DNA of 64,000 nt from Zonotrichia leucophrys gambelii (taxonomy: Eukaryota > Chordata > Aves > Passeriformes > Passerellidae): contig NC_088175.1 of assembly GCF_028769735.1 (NCBI RefSeq), positions 5,952,001-6,016,000 on the forward strand, given 5' to 3'. Below, piece after piece: positions 26,101 to 41,100 of the stretch (within the stretch, counting starts at the first letter, position 1; every line of letters starts with the position of its first letter). The notes beneath the pieces are model-generated. The model saw only the letters and a list, made by a program, of their open reading frames with translations. It was not told where the DNA came from and made no database searches. The position numbers were made by a program, and so were the translations under genes.

Positions 26101-29100
26101 CAGATAAGGTCAGCGTAGGAAACAAGAATTTGTCATTTATTGTAGCCTACTGCGTGCAGTTTTGGTAGCACTGAGCAAATCCTTACATTAGCTTGGTAGA
26201 AGAGAGATCACCTCATTTAAATTTCCACCAAACTGTCAAAGGCCACATTTCCATCCCACTGAAGTAATGTGACAAAAGCACAGACAAAAAGCAATACTGG
26301 CTGCTGGAAGTGGCTGCAGTGCTTCCAGCATGTGGGGAATACCACAGGAGCTGTTCAGGCTGCAGCACAGCTCTGCACTGGAGGCACCAGACACCATCAA
26401 GGCCTGGAAAGGTGCACTGGGCATTGATAGAACTATTCCAGCAGAAGTTTTTTCCAAAGGAACTCAGCTCAGCTACAGGAGTGGGAACTACTCTGTGATA
26501 TGCAACCAGCTGTTTAGAGTATGTCTGCTACCCTTCTTAATACTTACAATATTATCCTACAAGAATAAATAAGACACTTTTGGAGGGGTGGGTGGGGGTG
26601 GTAGGACAATGCTAAAATTAACAATTCAACTACTTATACAGAGGTTTTTACCAACAGACAAAAGACTGATTAAAAGATTCTCCAGCACTGTTTCCCACTC
26701 AACACAAGCAGAGGCAAAGCAGCTGGGACAAGGCCAGGTAGGAAGAAAAACGCCCCTCTTCTGATCTACATGTTGCTACTTTTAGAAAGCTGAGGAGGAA
26801 TTAGATCTAATTATAAAACATCCCCAGTGAGAACAATACTTCAATCTTCTTTGCACAAGGAAGGAGGAAGGCAACACATCTCTCTGAGGAAAGGTAAACT
26901 TTGAAAGCTGAGCAAGGCTAAACTTCATCTGTATGTAAAGTTTGAATCCAGATGTGAAATTTCAAAAAAGAAAAGAAGAGCAAAGAAACAAAACCAACCA
27001 AGAGACCTGCAAACCTCTCTACAGAACTGAATTAAAACAAAAAAGGAGCAGAAGAACAATCCCCAAAAGAAAGTCACCTCCCCCAAACCACCCAAATTCC
27101 CAGAGCTTATTCCTCTGCAGAAAATGCTGTCACAAGTCATCCCAGTTACCAGGTTTCTTTCCTTATTGGCATCTGGACACTTATTCCTGTAAGAATGTCA
27201 ATGCTATCAGATACCCAGAGGCAGTGGTTCTGGAACCTGGCATTAGTGCTCCCCACAGTACTCCTCCTATCTTTCCTTATTGCAGCGACAGAAAAAGCAG
27301 ATGGAGAGTTTCCTTCTGAACATCACATGGCCAAGACATCATAAACCCTCAGCATTTCTGGGCACTCAGCTTTACAGCCTACTCTTATCCAAGCAGGCCT
27401 TTAGGAATATAGGCAGCTTCTGCTGTAATGCCCCAACCATACAAATGTATATTTTTAACTTATTTAATATTTTGACTATAAAATGTGAGTTAAATAGTGG
27501 CTTAAAATTTTCTTTTTCATTGGCAATCAGAAGCCTCAGAAACAACTGAATTCAGAGCAGACACAGTAACATTTACATTTGTAGACCTTATTTCCATCTG
27601 TAAACTGTCCTCAATGCTAGTTACAGTATTACCCAAACTAGAAAATGCTAATTTTTAATTCTAAACCCCACAAGATGCCTTTATCTTTTCACAATGAATA
27701 ACATTTTTATGTAAGTACTCCAAGGCAATGGAACAGCTGAAAAACAAAGGCAGTGACTGAACAATAAGCTACACAGGCAAATGGAGCCACATCTACAGAA
27801 CTTTGAAAATCTAGAAACTTCAATATCACAAATACATTGCATGCAACAATATTAAGATTTCTACTTACTTCCTCATTAAATAATTTGCTAGTTTCTTTTT
27901 TAATAGGGTCTATAAGTTGGACCTGGCCTGCAGAGAAGCCCACTAGAAGAGACACACTTTCTGCTGTGGCTGTTAAGTGATTGAAGTCGTGGCATGTAGG
28001 CTGTGTTCCTTTGTATATCCTTTTGTCTATTGGTTTACTCAAGTCCGCAGCCTGCAAAGAGAGCAAACAGAATTCAGTTTATCACAGTATGTGCACATAA
28101 CCACAGCTGGCTGAAAGCAACGTTCATACCACACTACAATTTAGGCAGTCACAAAACCCTACTTTAAAAAGCAGCTCTGCATTTATGAGACATCCAAGAT
28201 CTTATCAAAATGTTTCTCTCTTTATATTAAGCGAGTGTACAAACTACTCCTGCCCTTGCACCTACAGCAGTGACAGACCAGTGCCAGCCCCTCGGTAGCA
28301 CCAAGGCTCCTGTGGGTCCCCAAGATACCAGAAGGCTTCTCCTGCCCCAAGAGCCATCACAAAGACAAGAAATCTTCTATTTTTCTACTAGCACTTTCCC
28401 AGTATTGAGTACAACCAATTTTGCATTAAAAATACCATATTCTCAATCACACAACTCTTGAACTGTAAGTCTATCCTTTAACAACAGGCAAACAAATGAT
28501 ATTGTTCTCCATAACCACAAAAAATGATCAACCAGCTCCAAAGAGAGCATTTTCTAAGAACAGTGATTCAAGATACTGATCCTGTGATTATAAAATACAT
28601 TTTACACCACTGAGCTACAAAGTAATTTGCTTCTGAAAACAAAACTCAAATATAGCTCAGACAAAATAAGTGCTAACAAAACTGAGGAATTTCAATATAA
28701 ACAAATTAAGATCTAGCACTAAGTGTCAGAAGAATCAAAAGGAACAGAAAAGCAATTTAAAATGCTCCCTCACTTGTGTCACCCGTGTTTATCCCCATAT
28801 CACTTCTGAACAGACAACTCAATCTTTCATCATCCAGAGATTAAACCCCACACATTTAATATGCAAGATCATACACCAGGTTCAACCTTGTTTTTTAACC
28901 TCCCTATTTACGAGGTTCAGAGTCTGTAATTAGAAAGCTGCAGATACTCAGACAATATTACAGGCCTCAGATGTAGCTGTGATTTGGGGCTCAGATTCTA
29001 ATTTTGATATATACTTTTGCAGTTATTTAGTCAGAGGAAATCAGGCCAGCAATAAAAGAGAAAGTAAACAAGCTTCACATAAAATAGAATTGCTCCAGAG

Positions 29101-32100
29101 CATTAAACCTTGGAGGACAAGGACTGAAGAGCAGCACATCTTTGGTATTCATAGAGCTACACAGACAGAAACTAGACCTGTCAGCAGGGAAAAATCCTAA
29201 CCAGCTACACAGGTGAGCCATTTCCAAGGCAAATTTAACTACAGGATATGCATGACAAGCACTCATACACAACAGTATTAAAGCTGCACTGATGTTTTGC
29301 AGCATATATCATAAACCAGTTTAATCAGGTGTACGGTCTCCTAGTTAAAAACTCCAAAATGAGATGATGTATTACAATTTTTAAAGTCAGCAGACTAAAA
29401 GGTTATTCCCCAGACTCCAGAGATCCATTTTAAGCTAAAAGAGAATATTACCAATACCTCTTCAAGGAGAAATTAAATAGAATACTAGTTCTACAGGGAG
29501 ATGGCAGGATAATGTGCATGCCTGCCACAGAGCCTTCACCAGCTCACAGGTTGATGTAAATCTGTGATGTGAAGTTGAAAAATCAAATCCTAAAGGCCTT
29601 GCAGTTATGTCTTAGACTGTGCAACATTCCCTTGTCCTGTATCACTGTAAGCAAGTGCTGTCAAGAGAGAGCTCTCAGAATTGGGGTAGCATTTCTATCA
29701 GGAAGAGCAAGCTACACAAACACATAGCCATACCTCAAATAAAGCAGAATTAAAGCAAAACTATGAGACTCAAAGTTCTCTCCTCTGGACAGAAGTTGCA
29801 GCAGGACTCAATGCTAAGAACAAAGATCCATTCTAAAGTAAAAATTACTTGGCCTGAATCCTACTGAATGAGCAGAGACCACAGACTGTCCCAGCCAGCA
29901 GAGGATACAGGCATTACCACCTTCCCCTGAATCCTCATTGTCCCTTTCAGCAGCAAAGAATCAATAAATAGGTGGCTATGTTCAAACTACACCTTGCTCT
30001 TTTGTCTGGGTGAGGTTTTACATCACTAGCTTTTGTTTTTGTTGTCCAACAACTTTGGTGTGACAAGTTCCCCGCTGCATGAAATTGTGTGGTAACAGAC
30101 CTAGCAACACACGAAATTCTGATAAATTAAATCTCAGCACAGACTTCACTGTGCTTATTCTAGCTGTTCTCTGGGAACCAGATGGCAGTGAGAATCTGTC
30201 TGAACTTAAATGAAGTATAAATAAACTAATTCAACCCAGAATTAACCAGGCTTCTGCTGACAGGGATGCCTTGCCTTTTATTTACATGCAGCTACTGCTT
30301 CCAGTTACAGCACAGTTGTCTCATGGAGATAAATCAAATCTACAAGCACTAAAACACTGCTTTGGTCTACATCTCTCTTAACTGAGAGAGAGAAGAATCA
30401 ATGGGCACAGCAGCTAGGAGACATTTTCTTTATTTCTGCATGAAGGCTGCTACTGGATTTTGCTAAGAACAAGAGAAGTGCTTACTCATAAAATTCAATC
30501 ATGCATGGGAGTCAGCTTCTCATTAGCTCACCACTAAACCCATTTGCTATTTTGTGAAAGATGTGATTCTCAGAGAAGAGCTTTTACATGAGATCCTGTC
30601 CATAAAAAAGCATCAAATCCTAGGAGCTGACACTGTCTACTGAACAAGGTGATATGAACTGCCCCCCACTTAGAAGTGGTGATGTACTTTGAAAAAACCC
30701 AGAAAAACCCTGGGATTAAGTGTTGCCAGGCATGGAGATTAAAAACACAGAAGCAGACACCCTCACCATGGCAGCTGGCAGCAAGCTGTTTGCACACTGC
30801 CTGTCCCAATGCTTTTAAAATTTCCTTCTGAAAAACACTCAGCACTATTCCAGCCTGTCCACTCTGAGAAACTGCCTCAGTTGTGGATGATTCAGGATGA
30901 GAGCACCACTTCCAGTAATCACAACTGAAAGCACAATGGGGCAGCTGATGCAGGCCAGGAATATCAGGAGCATCCTGCCCTGCTGAAGTAAATCCCAGCT
31001 AGCCAAGGCTCTGGGCCTGGCACCTTGGCCAGCTGAGAGCTGTGCTCAAAGTCTGCTCCTCCAGACAGAGGCACTGCACCCCTGGGCAAAGAGACAAGGA
31101 GGAGCAGGTTTGGGCAACAACAGGAACCTCACACACATCTATAAAACCAGCGAACAAAATTGCTGTACCTTGGGCATCAACAGCTCCCAAGTCCTGTCTC
31201 TGAGGAGATTAAAACCCTACCTTAAGAGAGCCTCACAGCTGCTTACAGAAGAAAAATTGAACATTTAGGTTTGCATGATGAATTCATACTCTAGAAATAA
31301 AACATGAACCATGTAACTGTTTGAGGGACTTCCTATTCTTATTTATTAAACTCTCACAGCACACTGTTTTAACAAAACTATTCCCACTCTCTTGGGGAGG
31401 GAGGGAAGAAAGAAAAAAAAAAAATCAAACAGTTTAACAGTAGCCCATTCACCCTGGACTCATGACTTCCAGTAGAAGGGCAGTCAAATGGAACATATTA
31501 ATCATAGCTTTAACTACATAGACATTAAGAAAAAAATGGCAGAAAAGACCAACAAAAAACAGTTGCCTTGGTTTGAAGCAAATTTTAAGCATTCAAATTC
31601 GGATGCCTGAAATGCCTGATTAGGATGGGCATCAATAACCTTGGTTCTGTAGCTGTGTGTAACTCTAAGGTCAAAGCCAAAGATTAATATCTATCCAAGA
31701 TTTATTTTATTGATCCAAGACTTAGAGCTTTCATAATAAGATTGCCTAAACAGTGAATCACATTATTTTAAGTCACTGTTTAATCACACTCCTTGACAGA
31801 TGTTATTTCTTCCTGTATCTTTTCTTTTCCTAACTTACATTTGCAACTTCTGCAAATTTTACTTGAATGAAATGTGTCATACATGCTGCAATTCTTTCCA
31901 AGCTGAAAACATTGCCAAGATATTAAATTAATTACTTTATTAATTTATTCCAGGTAATTTCAGTTGTATTCATGAAAAGGCTTCCATTAGATACTTAATA
32001 GTATTTAATATTACATTTGCCAGGAGACTGGCTTTCAATGGGTCATAGCTGTGAGATTGAGACAGAATAGTGAAGCATTTAATAAAAATTTTACTGCCAA

Positions 32101-35100
32101 AACATCCTCTTAAGAAAATACCTCTTGTCCAGAGAATGAATTGATCTTGAACAGCAATTACAGATTGCCTATGTATGTACAGCTCTAGTGCACAATAAAA
32201 GAGAAGACACACAAGAACCAAGACAATGTACTTTTGAAAACTATTTCCTCAGTATTTCTGGAGCTTGGAATTTGTACCTGACTACCTGTAACTTGCTATC
32301 TCTTCCACACCTTGCTGTCCAGAGATTTAATGGTCCCTGGTCTAGGGAAAGTGAAAGTTGAGCTTAATATGCTTATTGTGCTATAATGCTGTACAGGTAA
32401 CAAAGAAATCAATTCTTAGAATTATTACTAAGTGAGTTTCGTAGAACTTCCCAGATGCTCTTTAAAACTTGGCTGAAAAAAGAGGCAAGGCAAGCCTTGC
32501 TGGAGCTCTCAGCTTTACACAATCTCCTGTGAACAGGACAGAACCCTCCCTGACTTGCTCACTGCATTAGCAAGGACAGGGAAAACTAAACTTGTTCATT
32601 CTTCCTCCGTGTCTGTGCTGGCCTCCTCCTTCCTGCAGACATGCCAAAGGACAAGGGAACTGAGGAACACAAGAAAGCAGAGCTACCCCAGGCACTTCTG
32701 TAGATTTTTCTGGCCAACTCCATCCTTGTTTCTGTACACAAGTTCGTGATAGAAATACCAGCGTCAATACTTCACACTCCACTTTATTAATGCAGGAGTG
32801 AACTTCCAGATTTTTTGGTTATATAGCCCAAATAGAGATCACTTAATATTAGCAACAGAATAATTTTTAGTTACATCACCGTTGTTTCAAGCTGATCTGA
32901 TCTCACAGCTGACCCTGCTTGTGCAGGTTACACTGGAGACTCTCAGAGCTTCCTTCCCACCTGAATAGCCCTGGAATCCTAAGCTTAGGATCAAGCAAAG
33001 CAGCAGCAACAGGGCCACTCCCAGCTTACTTAACAGGTCTGGTTTGCATCATAAAGGAAATTCAGGAAGCAAAAAAACTCCAGGAACAAGATGGTTGTCT
33101 TTCCCTATAAAGACCACTGATGTAGGGCAAAAGTTCTGCTTAGTTTATATAAAATACACAACAGAAAGTCCAGGCAACACTTCCTGCAAGTACAAAGCCC
33201 TAACAAAACACCCTTCAGTGCAGCTGACAGTGCCACAGCCTGTCAGTAGCAAACTGGCTGCTACAAATATAACTGCACCTAAGCTGACAGACTGCTGATT
33301 TGGCTTTCTCGGCAGAAAGTTTAAAGTCTGGCAAGAACTCACATCATCCCTTCAGATCCAGCATCTCTTCAGGTACACAAACCTTTCAGGCACTGTACAG
33401 GGCAACACATGTTCACTGCAAAAGCCCCCTCCGAAAACTTAAAATAGTTTAAAAGCTTCTCAGCTTTCACTTAGAAACCAAAGAGAAAGAAAGGGGGGGG
33501 AAAAAGGATAAAAATTCTCATTAGGATTCAATAAAAAGCGAGTAGATAATCACCATTTGTAAAGTTGCCCTATTTATAGCCACAATAGGTTTCCTAAATA
33601 AATGTGAGCTGCTTTCTCCATACCTGAGTGATGTGCTTAGTTTCAAGGGTTGCATAATAGGTGTTGTGTGTGTACACACAGTAGTTTTAAATGTCTCCTG
33701 AGCCTTGCAAAGCCATTAATGCTAAGGAAATTTTAGGTCTCCATATTGCATTCAATGTACCTGCTTTATATTAAAGTCACATTTCTAAGCTTCAATAAAA
33801 ATATTATTTTTAGTTTTCCATTTCAAATTTGGCTGATCTTCCAACTCCATGAACTGAAGCATCAATAGCTTGCCACTCACAATACTGTTCCTCATAAATG
33901 GGTTCCTGTATCTTTGCAGAAGGTTTTTTATAAGTTACAAAGCACTTGATTAAATGCTGAACAGGAACACTTAAGGCATGTGACAGTTTCTAGGATACTC
34001 TGTAAGAACAGCTCTGCTAGTAAAACAGGGACACCAAGTAATTTTATTTAACCTAATTTTTTTTCAAGTGTTCCACACAATTCATCCATAACAAAGTCTT
34101 AAAGATCAATTTTGTACAAAGCCGCTCGCAAATTTGGGAAGCTACTTGATATTCTTCTCCCTTCTAGATTTAATTCCCACTTGGGGCAATACAAGACATA
34201 CATGACTTTTGAAAGGAGAAAAACATTACTTAACAAGATTTAAGCATTTATTCATACAGCAGACAACTGTGACCACCTACATTTAGAGAAAAGCTCTAGA
34301 CCAGATAACTGGACATAAATCCATATTTAGGCAGAGATCAGTGCAGTTTTCTGAAGGATCCAATAAAATAATCATATTCTGTTTCCAGAAGAATTACTCT
34401 AAGCACTCAAACAGAGCAAAGAGCACGCACTGGTTTGAAATAAATCTGTGTCATATTAACTGAACCCATGGTTATATAATTGACAAGATCAAGAAAGTAG
34501 ATGTGAACACCATAAAGAACACACATAAAGGACTGTTTGATTTACAGCTTATCATAACAATGTTAACTCCATTTTAGTAGGGCCATAAACCAAAACATTT
34601 CTGTGGTTACAGTATAGATCAGCACATTCTTTTGAAAGTTGTCTAAGGTGAAAGCACCAGACTACCAATAACCCTAGAAAAAGCAGATATTTTTATTTCT
34701 AAGAAGTGTCCAAAACCTCACAACAGCAGACTCAAAAAAAATTGTTTGCAAGACCCCATTCACTTCACAGGTGTATACAGCATCAACTTACTCTTCATTT
34801 CTAAGACTGAGCAAAGGGCACTAAACAGTACAAAAACACCAACACATTGAATTACTGCAGGCCAGGGAGGCTAAGGGAAGTTGGAACAAGCTTTTGAACC
34901 CCTCCACACAAAAATCCTTCTGTCTTCTGAGCACAGAATGCTGCTGCTGCCTCCACCTGTCATAACCCAAGAGAGGTCTGAAGTCCCTGAAACTGTTCCT
35001 TTAGAAACTTAAAGCATCTTCAGTTCAAGGTGTTATTTACTCACTTGGTTCAATTTTCACCCATGCTGACACTGCTGCTTTAGAGTGGACGACCAGAACA

Positions 35101-38100
35101 CACAGCTGGTGCCAGCGCAGTTCAAGGGCCAGGTCAGACCCAAACTGTTCTAAGGAACTGCCCATGCCAGCTCTCCAGAGCACATCCTGCTCAGTCCTGA
35201 CAAGGTCTGAGAGCTTGGCATCTCCAGGAGAAACCCAACCGCCTGCCCACTCCACAGAGCTGACCAGAAGCACTGCAAGCAACTCCAGCACCTTCAGCTG
35301 CACTATACTCAAACCACTAAAGCTTCAGGCAAGTGACAGGACACTGTAACTTTTCAAAAGGTGTTTGTTTCTCCATATTTAACAAAGTCAATGTTTTATT
35401 TCACCTGCAGAAGAAAACTTGCTCCCTTTGCTCACTAAAAGCACTTGAATTACACACTTTGCACAACTCTGCTTCACTATGAGACAAAAAGAATATATGA
35501 GCTTTAACTTCTCTTGAGCCTCTAAACAATCCCTCAGAGACCCATGCTGAAGAAGAGCTAACAAAAGGGATCCCACAGTTCCTTTTGCAAAGTTCTCCTC
35601 ATTGTGGGTGCCAGTCAATGACATGATCAACTCAGATAAAAACTGAGACTATGACTCCAGTGCTCTGCATTTGGTCACACTAAATCTGTAAACAGGCTAA
35701 TTAAACAACTCTGAGTAAAGTCACTGTATCACACATTCCCAACAGACATGAACTGAATTAGATGTTCTATTTTGGTTTAAGCAATTACTTGCCTTTTTTT
35801 ATATTAGGAAAAAGGGAGAAGAAGCTCTGATATCAGCATTATTGTCTCTTCCCAGTGCCTGGTCTGCAGAACTTTGGCTCTACTGTAACTCAGCCTGCTG
35901 GATAAAAACCTCTCCAGCAGAACCCTGATTCAGAATCACGGATGTTGTGCATGTGATGCAGACACCTTCCTCCTCTTCTCCCCCTACTCAGCTCTTTTTA
36001 AGAACATATGTAAGAAAGAGATCTCACTGTGCAGTTTTAAGTTCAAAATAATGATCTCTGGGGGTATTTATAAACCATGGGTGACAGGTCACATTTTTAC
36101 ACTGGTTTCCCCCTCATTGGCTTAACAATTAAGACACCAAATTAAGTCACAGCACAAACATACTTGATAATTATGGACTCCAAACTGGACTTTTTGCCAA
36201 GACTTTTTACTCCAGAACCATTTCTTCAACAGTGAGCAGATATATGTTCCAGAAGTTAACTCATGAAGTCAGATGCATTAATGGATTATTGTCTATTCTA
36301 GATTTCTTTCATGAAATCATTTATAATGTAAATATGGAAGGTCAATAACACAGGATTCTTTTTTTGCATTAACTACTGTAAGGAATTGAAAAAATTGCCA
36401 GATTTTAACTGTAACTTCCTGTTCATTATTCACTTATATTACTGAAGCAAGGTACCCTGATGAGTTAATATGTGGAAAAAAGTGTAATTTCTGAATTTTG
36501 TTCCACTCTGATTTTACTGAACACCACCTTGTTCCCAACATGAGACAATGATGTCTAATATTCCTCATATACACAGCACTTATATTGATTACTAGAGTAA
36601 GCTAGTCCTGTCCTCAGTATTTACATAAAAGTTTTCAGATGCCACAATTTTCACCACTTCTCTGAATATCTCTGTAATAATACATTTTTACAGACCTATA
36701 AGAAGAGATGGACCTACTGATTTATACAGTACTGCATGAATTATTCAATTCTTGTTTCTAATATTCTTCTTCATTCCATTTCTCAACTAAATAAATATTT
36801 GTTAGAACTCAAATACTAATCAGTTAAAGCAATCTCCAATATCAATCCACTCTTCTTGTGTAGTAGCTCCAAACTGACTCACGTATTTTCCTCCACTGTG
36901 TGCCACCAAGAGATTAGTGGGAACACATATTGCTGCTCACTCAAATATCCAAACTGCATCTCCCAAGTTTCTTACAGCTGCCTCTTGCCAGTTACTCAGT
37001 CAAATCAGTCCATCTTCAACTTCTGCTGCTCTTCCCCTTTCACTTCTTCTCCTGAAGTTAGATATACCACATAACTATAAATTACCTTATGTTAAACTTA
37101 GTGGGATGAAACATTTTATTTACTCTGGCTAATCAGTGGCAAAACTCTTCCTGTGCCTTCTAAATTCTTACTTTCCTTTGAGTTAAGCCCTAGTATAATC
37201 TTCCAGATGTTTTCACGTTCCACTTTTGTTTTAATTAAAACATGCTCAGTAAGTCCTTCTTAAAGAGGTCAGCAAAAAGCAGACTAACCTGTAACTCAAT
37301 ATAACAGTTACTGTTCACAACCAGAACTCCTGAACACCATTTCATAAACTGTTTGTTCCATCACCTCCAACATTTCACATTCCAGTAACACTCCTTCCCA
37401 GTTAGAACAACAGCGAGCCTCCCTTCCCAAGAGACCAAGTGTTACAAAGACAGAGGCAAATTCATCATAGTTTCTCAGTAATAACCTAAACTGCTTTCCC
37501 TGAGCCTCCAACTGCCTACCATAATCTCCAATCCATGTTATGCAATGCATAAAGTGATGAGGTAGAGTCACATGTTAGGGTAGGTGCTCCTGATCACAGT
37601 GCCCAATGCCAGCTCTAACCTGGATCTTCAGGAAATCTTTAAAAGTAGTGTCTCCCTCAAGCCACAGATTGGCTTTCTGTGCAACAGCTTTCCTTTGGGG
37701 GATGAGACTTTGGAGAAGATACATGGAAATATACATACTAGTTTACATTCAGAAAGAGAAAAATAACTGCATAATTTGCATGTGACCACACCTATGGAAA
37801 ACTGCACAGCAAGTCACATGCAAAAGGATCAGATTTGCCACAGCATCCTGACAGGACCACAATACCAAATACTGTGTTCACAGTAAGCTGATTACACAGG
37901 GAACCTATCAAACTGAAAATCACCCTGTTAAAATACTCACATAAAGACCTTGGTTACAGGTAGCAAGCCTTAAGACAAACAACTGTGGGAAAGTGAATTA
38001 AATATGGCAAGATCTTTAATATACACAAGTAATTAAAGGATATATATGCAATCAGGAACATAGACAAACCATGAAATACACAGAGATCATACACATATAT

Positions 38101-41100
38101 TTACACAGCATACATATGTGATCTAACATACATAGAATCATTAACACAGACAAATTTTAGAGAGACAAGACTGAATCATCTGTGAAACAAGGCACTGCAC
38201 ACTGAAAATATGTCAACCTTGATTACAGTACTTCAGTAATTCAATTCCTCTGTCTCCAAGAGGCTACTCTATTCACTCAATGCCCTTACAGTTAGAGGGC
38301 AAGCCAACAAAGAATCTCACTCTTCCCTGCTTGTGAATATTGCCTCCTTTGTGCAAAACTCTGGACTGGCAATTAAGATCTGCTTAATAGAATAGGATTT
38401 TAAAACTGTATTCCTTGGGAACCAGACTCTAATAAATCATAAACAAGTATATTTGCTCTCCAAAGTGATTATTTCGGTTTACAAGTTTTCTTTTGCGTAT
38501 CTTTGTTTCCAAACTTTGGCATGGATTTCCTACTGTGTTTGCCATGGTAACCAAGCAGCCTGAGCCTCTACTTGAAATTCCATTTAACTGTTTAGCATTG
38601 CATATTGATCAAGATACATTAACATCCTTAAGCACTCCAAAGAGTGAAGCAGCCACTCTCATACTGGAGAATCACCTTGTATCACAAACCTCAAAGGATT
38701 TTTGCTGCTGTTTAAAATGGCAGGGTGGTAATGAAACTTCTTTGCCAAAGATGTATGTAAAAAGCTACCAGATAAGGAGAATGCACACAGAGGGGAGGAA
38801 AGGAGTACACTCAGTTTAGAAGGAGCTACATTAGAACAGCAGTCTCTATCTGACTCTATCCTCTCCCCTCTGAAAGAAGAGTTTGCACTCATGTCCAAAA
38901 GGAGAATTTGCTCCAGGAGAACATTTGAATGAGAAGGATTGTTTTCTGCATTAAAGCTTGTTCCCCTGGTGGAAACCTGCTCTGTTCCAGGGCAAGAGGG
39001 GCCAGGTAACTGGCTAACCAAGTTCCAGGATTAACACTAAACACTAAGAGGGCAAAGCCAAAGCACAGCTGCTTGCTTCTTTTAGTTTCCATTTTGAAGA
39101 AAGATCTTTCTTCAAACATTTCTCTCAAACAAAGGATCATAAGAAAACATCTGTTTTGAGCACAAGAATCTTTTCCAATTCCTACAAAACTTGCCAAATA
39201 GCTCAGCATAGTAAAATTTTATTTAAAAGTAAATAGACAGATTAGGGAAACCTGAGAAAACAGGCTTACTGCTCATATTTTTCAGTCTCATTACACCATA
39301 TGATTAAAAAAAAAAAAAGCTGTCTGGTCACCAGTTAAAATCTCATCCTTTTCTCTGCTCATGGTTTAAGACAGGATGAAATAGTTCTGACCTGTTGTAT
39401 AAATGGAGACTCAGAATATAGAAAACCACCTCCAAAAAATACACAAAATACAAAATCCCCTCCTAAAGCTTCCCCACAAAACTACTGAGATACTCTAGCA
39501 TCCATTTAGTTACCATTAAAAATCTCCTGCTCTTTCCATGCTATCTGCCAAGTGAGCTGTACATCCATTTTTTCACTGAGCATTACTGCCTCCAGCTCCT
39601 TACAGTCCTTTCCTCTCCTGATCTGAAAGGCAGTAAGGTGGCCTCACTGGGTACCACACAGAGAGTTGGATTTGTATCACTAAAAATAAATTGCCTTCAT
39701 TCACTCTGCTCATCTGGCTCAGCCCTAAGAAGCTTCTGGGGGAAACGTTCTGCTTCTTGTTAAAACCTATTCTGGACTTCCCTTAGGGTCACAGCATTTT
39801 CATCCTGCAGCTCAAAAGCAGGATAACTCCAAATTAATAGTAGATTTTGCATGATGGGGAAGTGTGGGAGATCTGGTAATGTTTCATACATCCAGGGAAG
39901 GTTTTGTATTCTTTATTCTCTCCCTGCTTTCCTCTCTTCTTATAGTGTGACAAAAACGATATTTAGTGACTTATTATTTTGCTCAGAAAATTAAAATCAC
40001 ACACCTCTTTCTCCAGTTTTACATTCGACACCATCCTCTTTCAGTAGCAGGAGTTAAAAATCACCTTCAACACAAGTAACCAGAATTTCTTGCAATATTA
40101 AAGCCATCTTCTCAAAGCCTAGTACAATAGCACTAAAGACCTTCTTTATTCCTATTGTAAACCTCATTTGATACATCTCTGAATTGCATTTATGTCCTTC
40201 AGCCTTCAACAGCTGTATCAGAAGCTGCCTCAGCTTGTAATCAACACTACACTCTGTGTATCATCTTCTCAAAGTTTTATTGCTGAAGCAAAAATTCCCT
40301 AGGGATTTCTTAAATAAATTTTCACTTCACCTATGGCTGTGGTATCAGTTTGTTTCTCCTCATAAAGTAACTCTGATTGTGAACAGTGATGCATCCCAAA
40401 GTCCTTATGAGCACCATGCACTTGCTCTTGCTTCTCTGTATCAGCCTCACCAATTCTATTTCCAAAACCACTCCTAGAAGACCTCAACTTGAAGGTCTCT
40501 TCCCAATGGCTGTCTCAGATATAAAGAACTTAGCTTTTAATTCTCTCCACATTTTGTAACAGAATTTCCATGTTCTAAAATTCCCTCAATTTTAATATCT
40601 AATATATGGATCTGAATTTCCACTTCATTCAAGGACATGAACTTAGTAAGTTACAACTCTCCTTTACTACCAAAGTGTTACACTACAAAGGCTGAGTGCC
40701 TGAACTTCAAATAAAGCTGGCTATATATACACCTTATACATTAATGTTTCCCACCACAGGGAGACAACATTTTACTTTCAGCAAAACAAAAAAGAATCCC
40801 TATGACAGAAGTCTACAATGTAAGAATTTCAAAAGCTAAAACTGAAAGGGGATTTGTTGTTGTTGTTTTTGTTGTTATGGTGGGGTATGTGTTGAATTGC
40901 ACTCCTGCATGTTTTTCTCTATCTGAATACAATCCAGGATAAGCCTTGCAAAAATACCTGCCAGTCACTCAGCCAAAGGCAGTCAGAAGGTTTTTAGCAG
41001 AAATTTTCACTGTTAGGAATAGAGTGAATTAAAAAGCAACTGATTTCAGAATAGCACAGAGCATTCCAAATATTCACAGGCACTAAATAAAGTTTGTGCT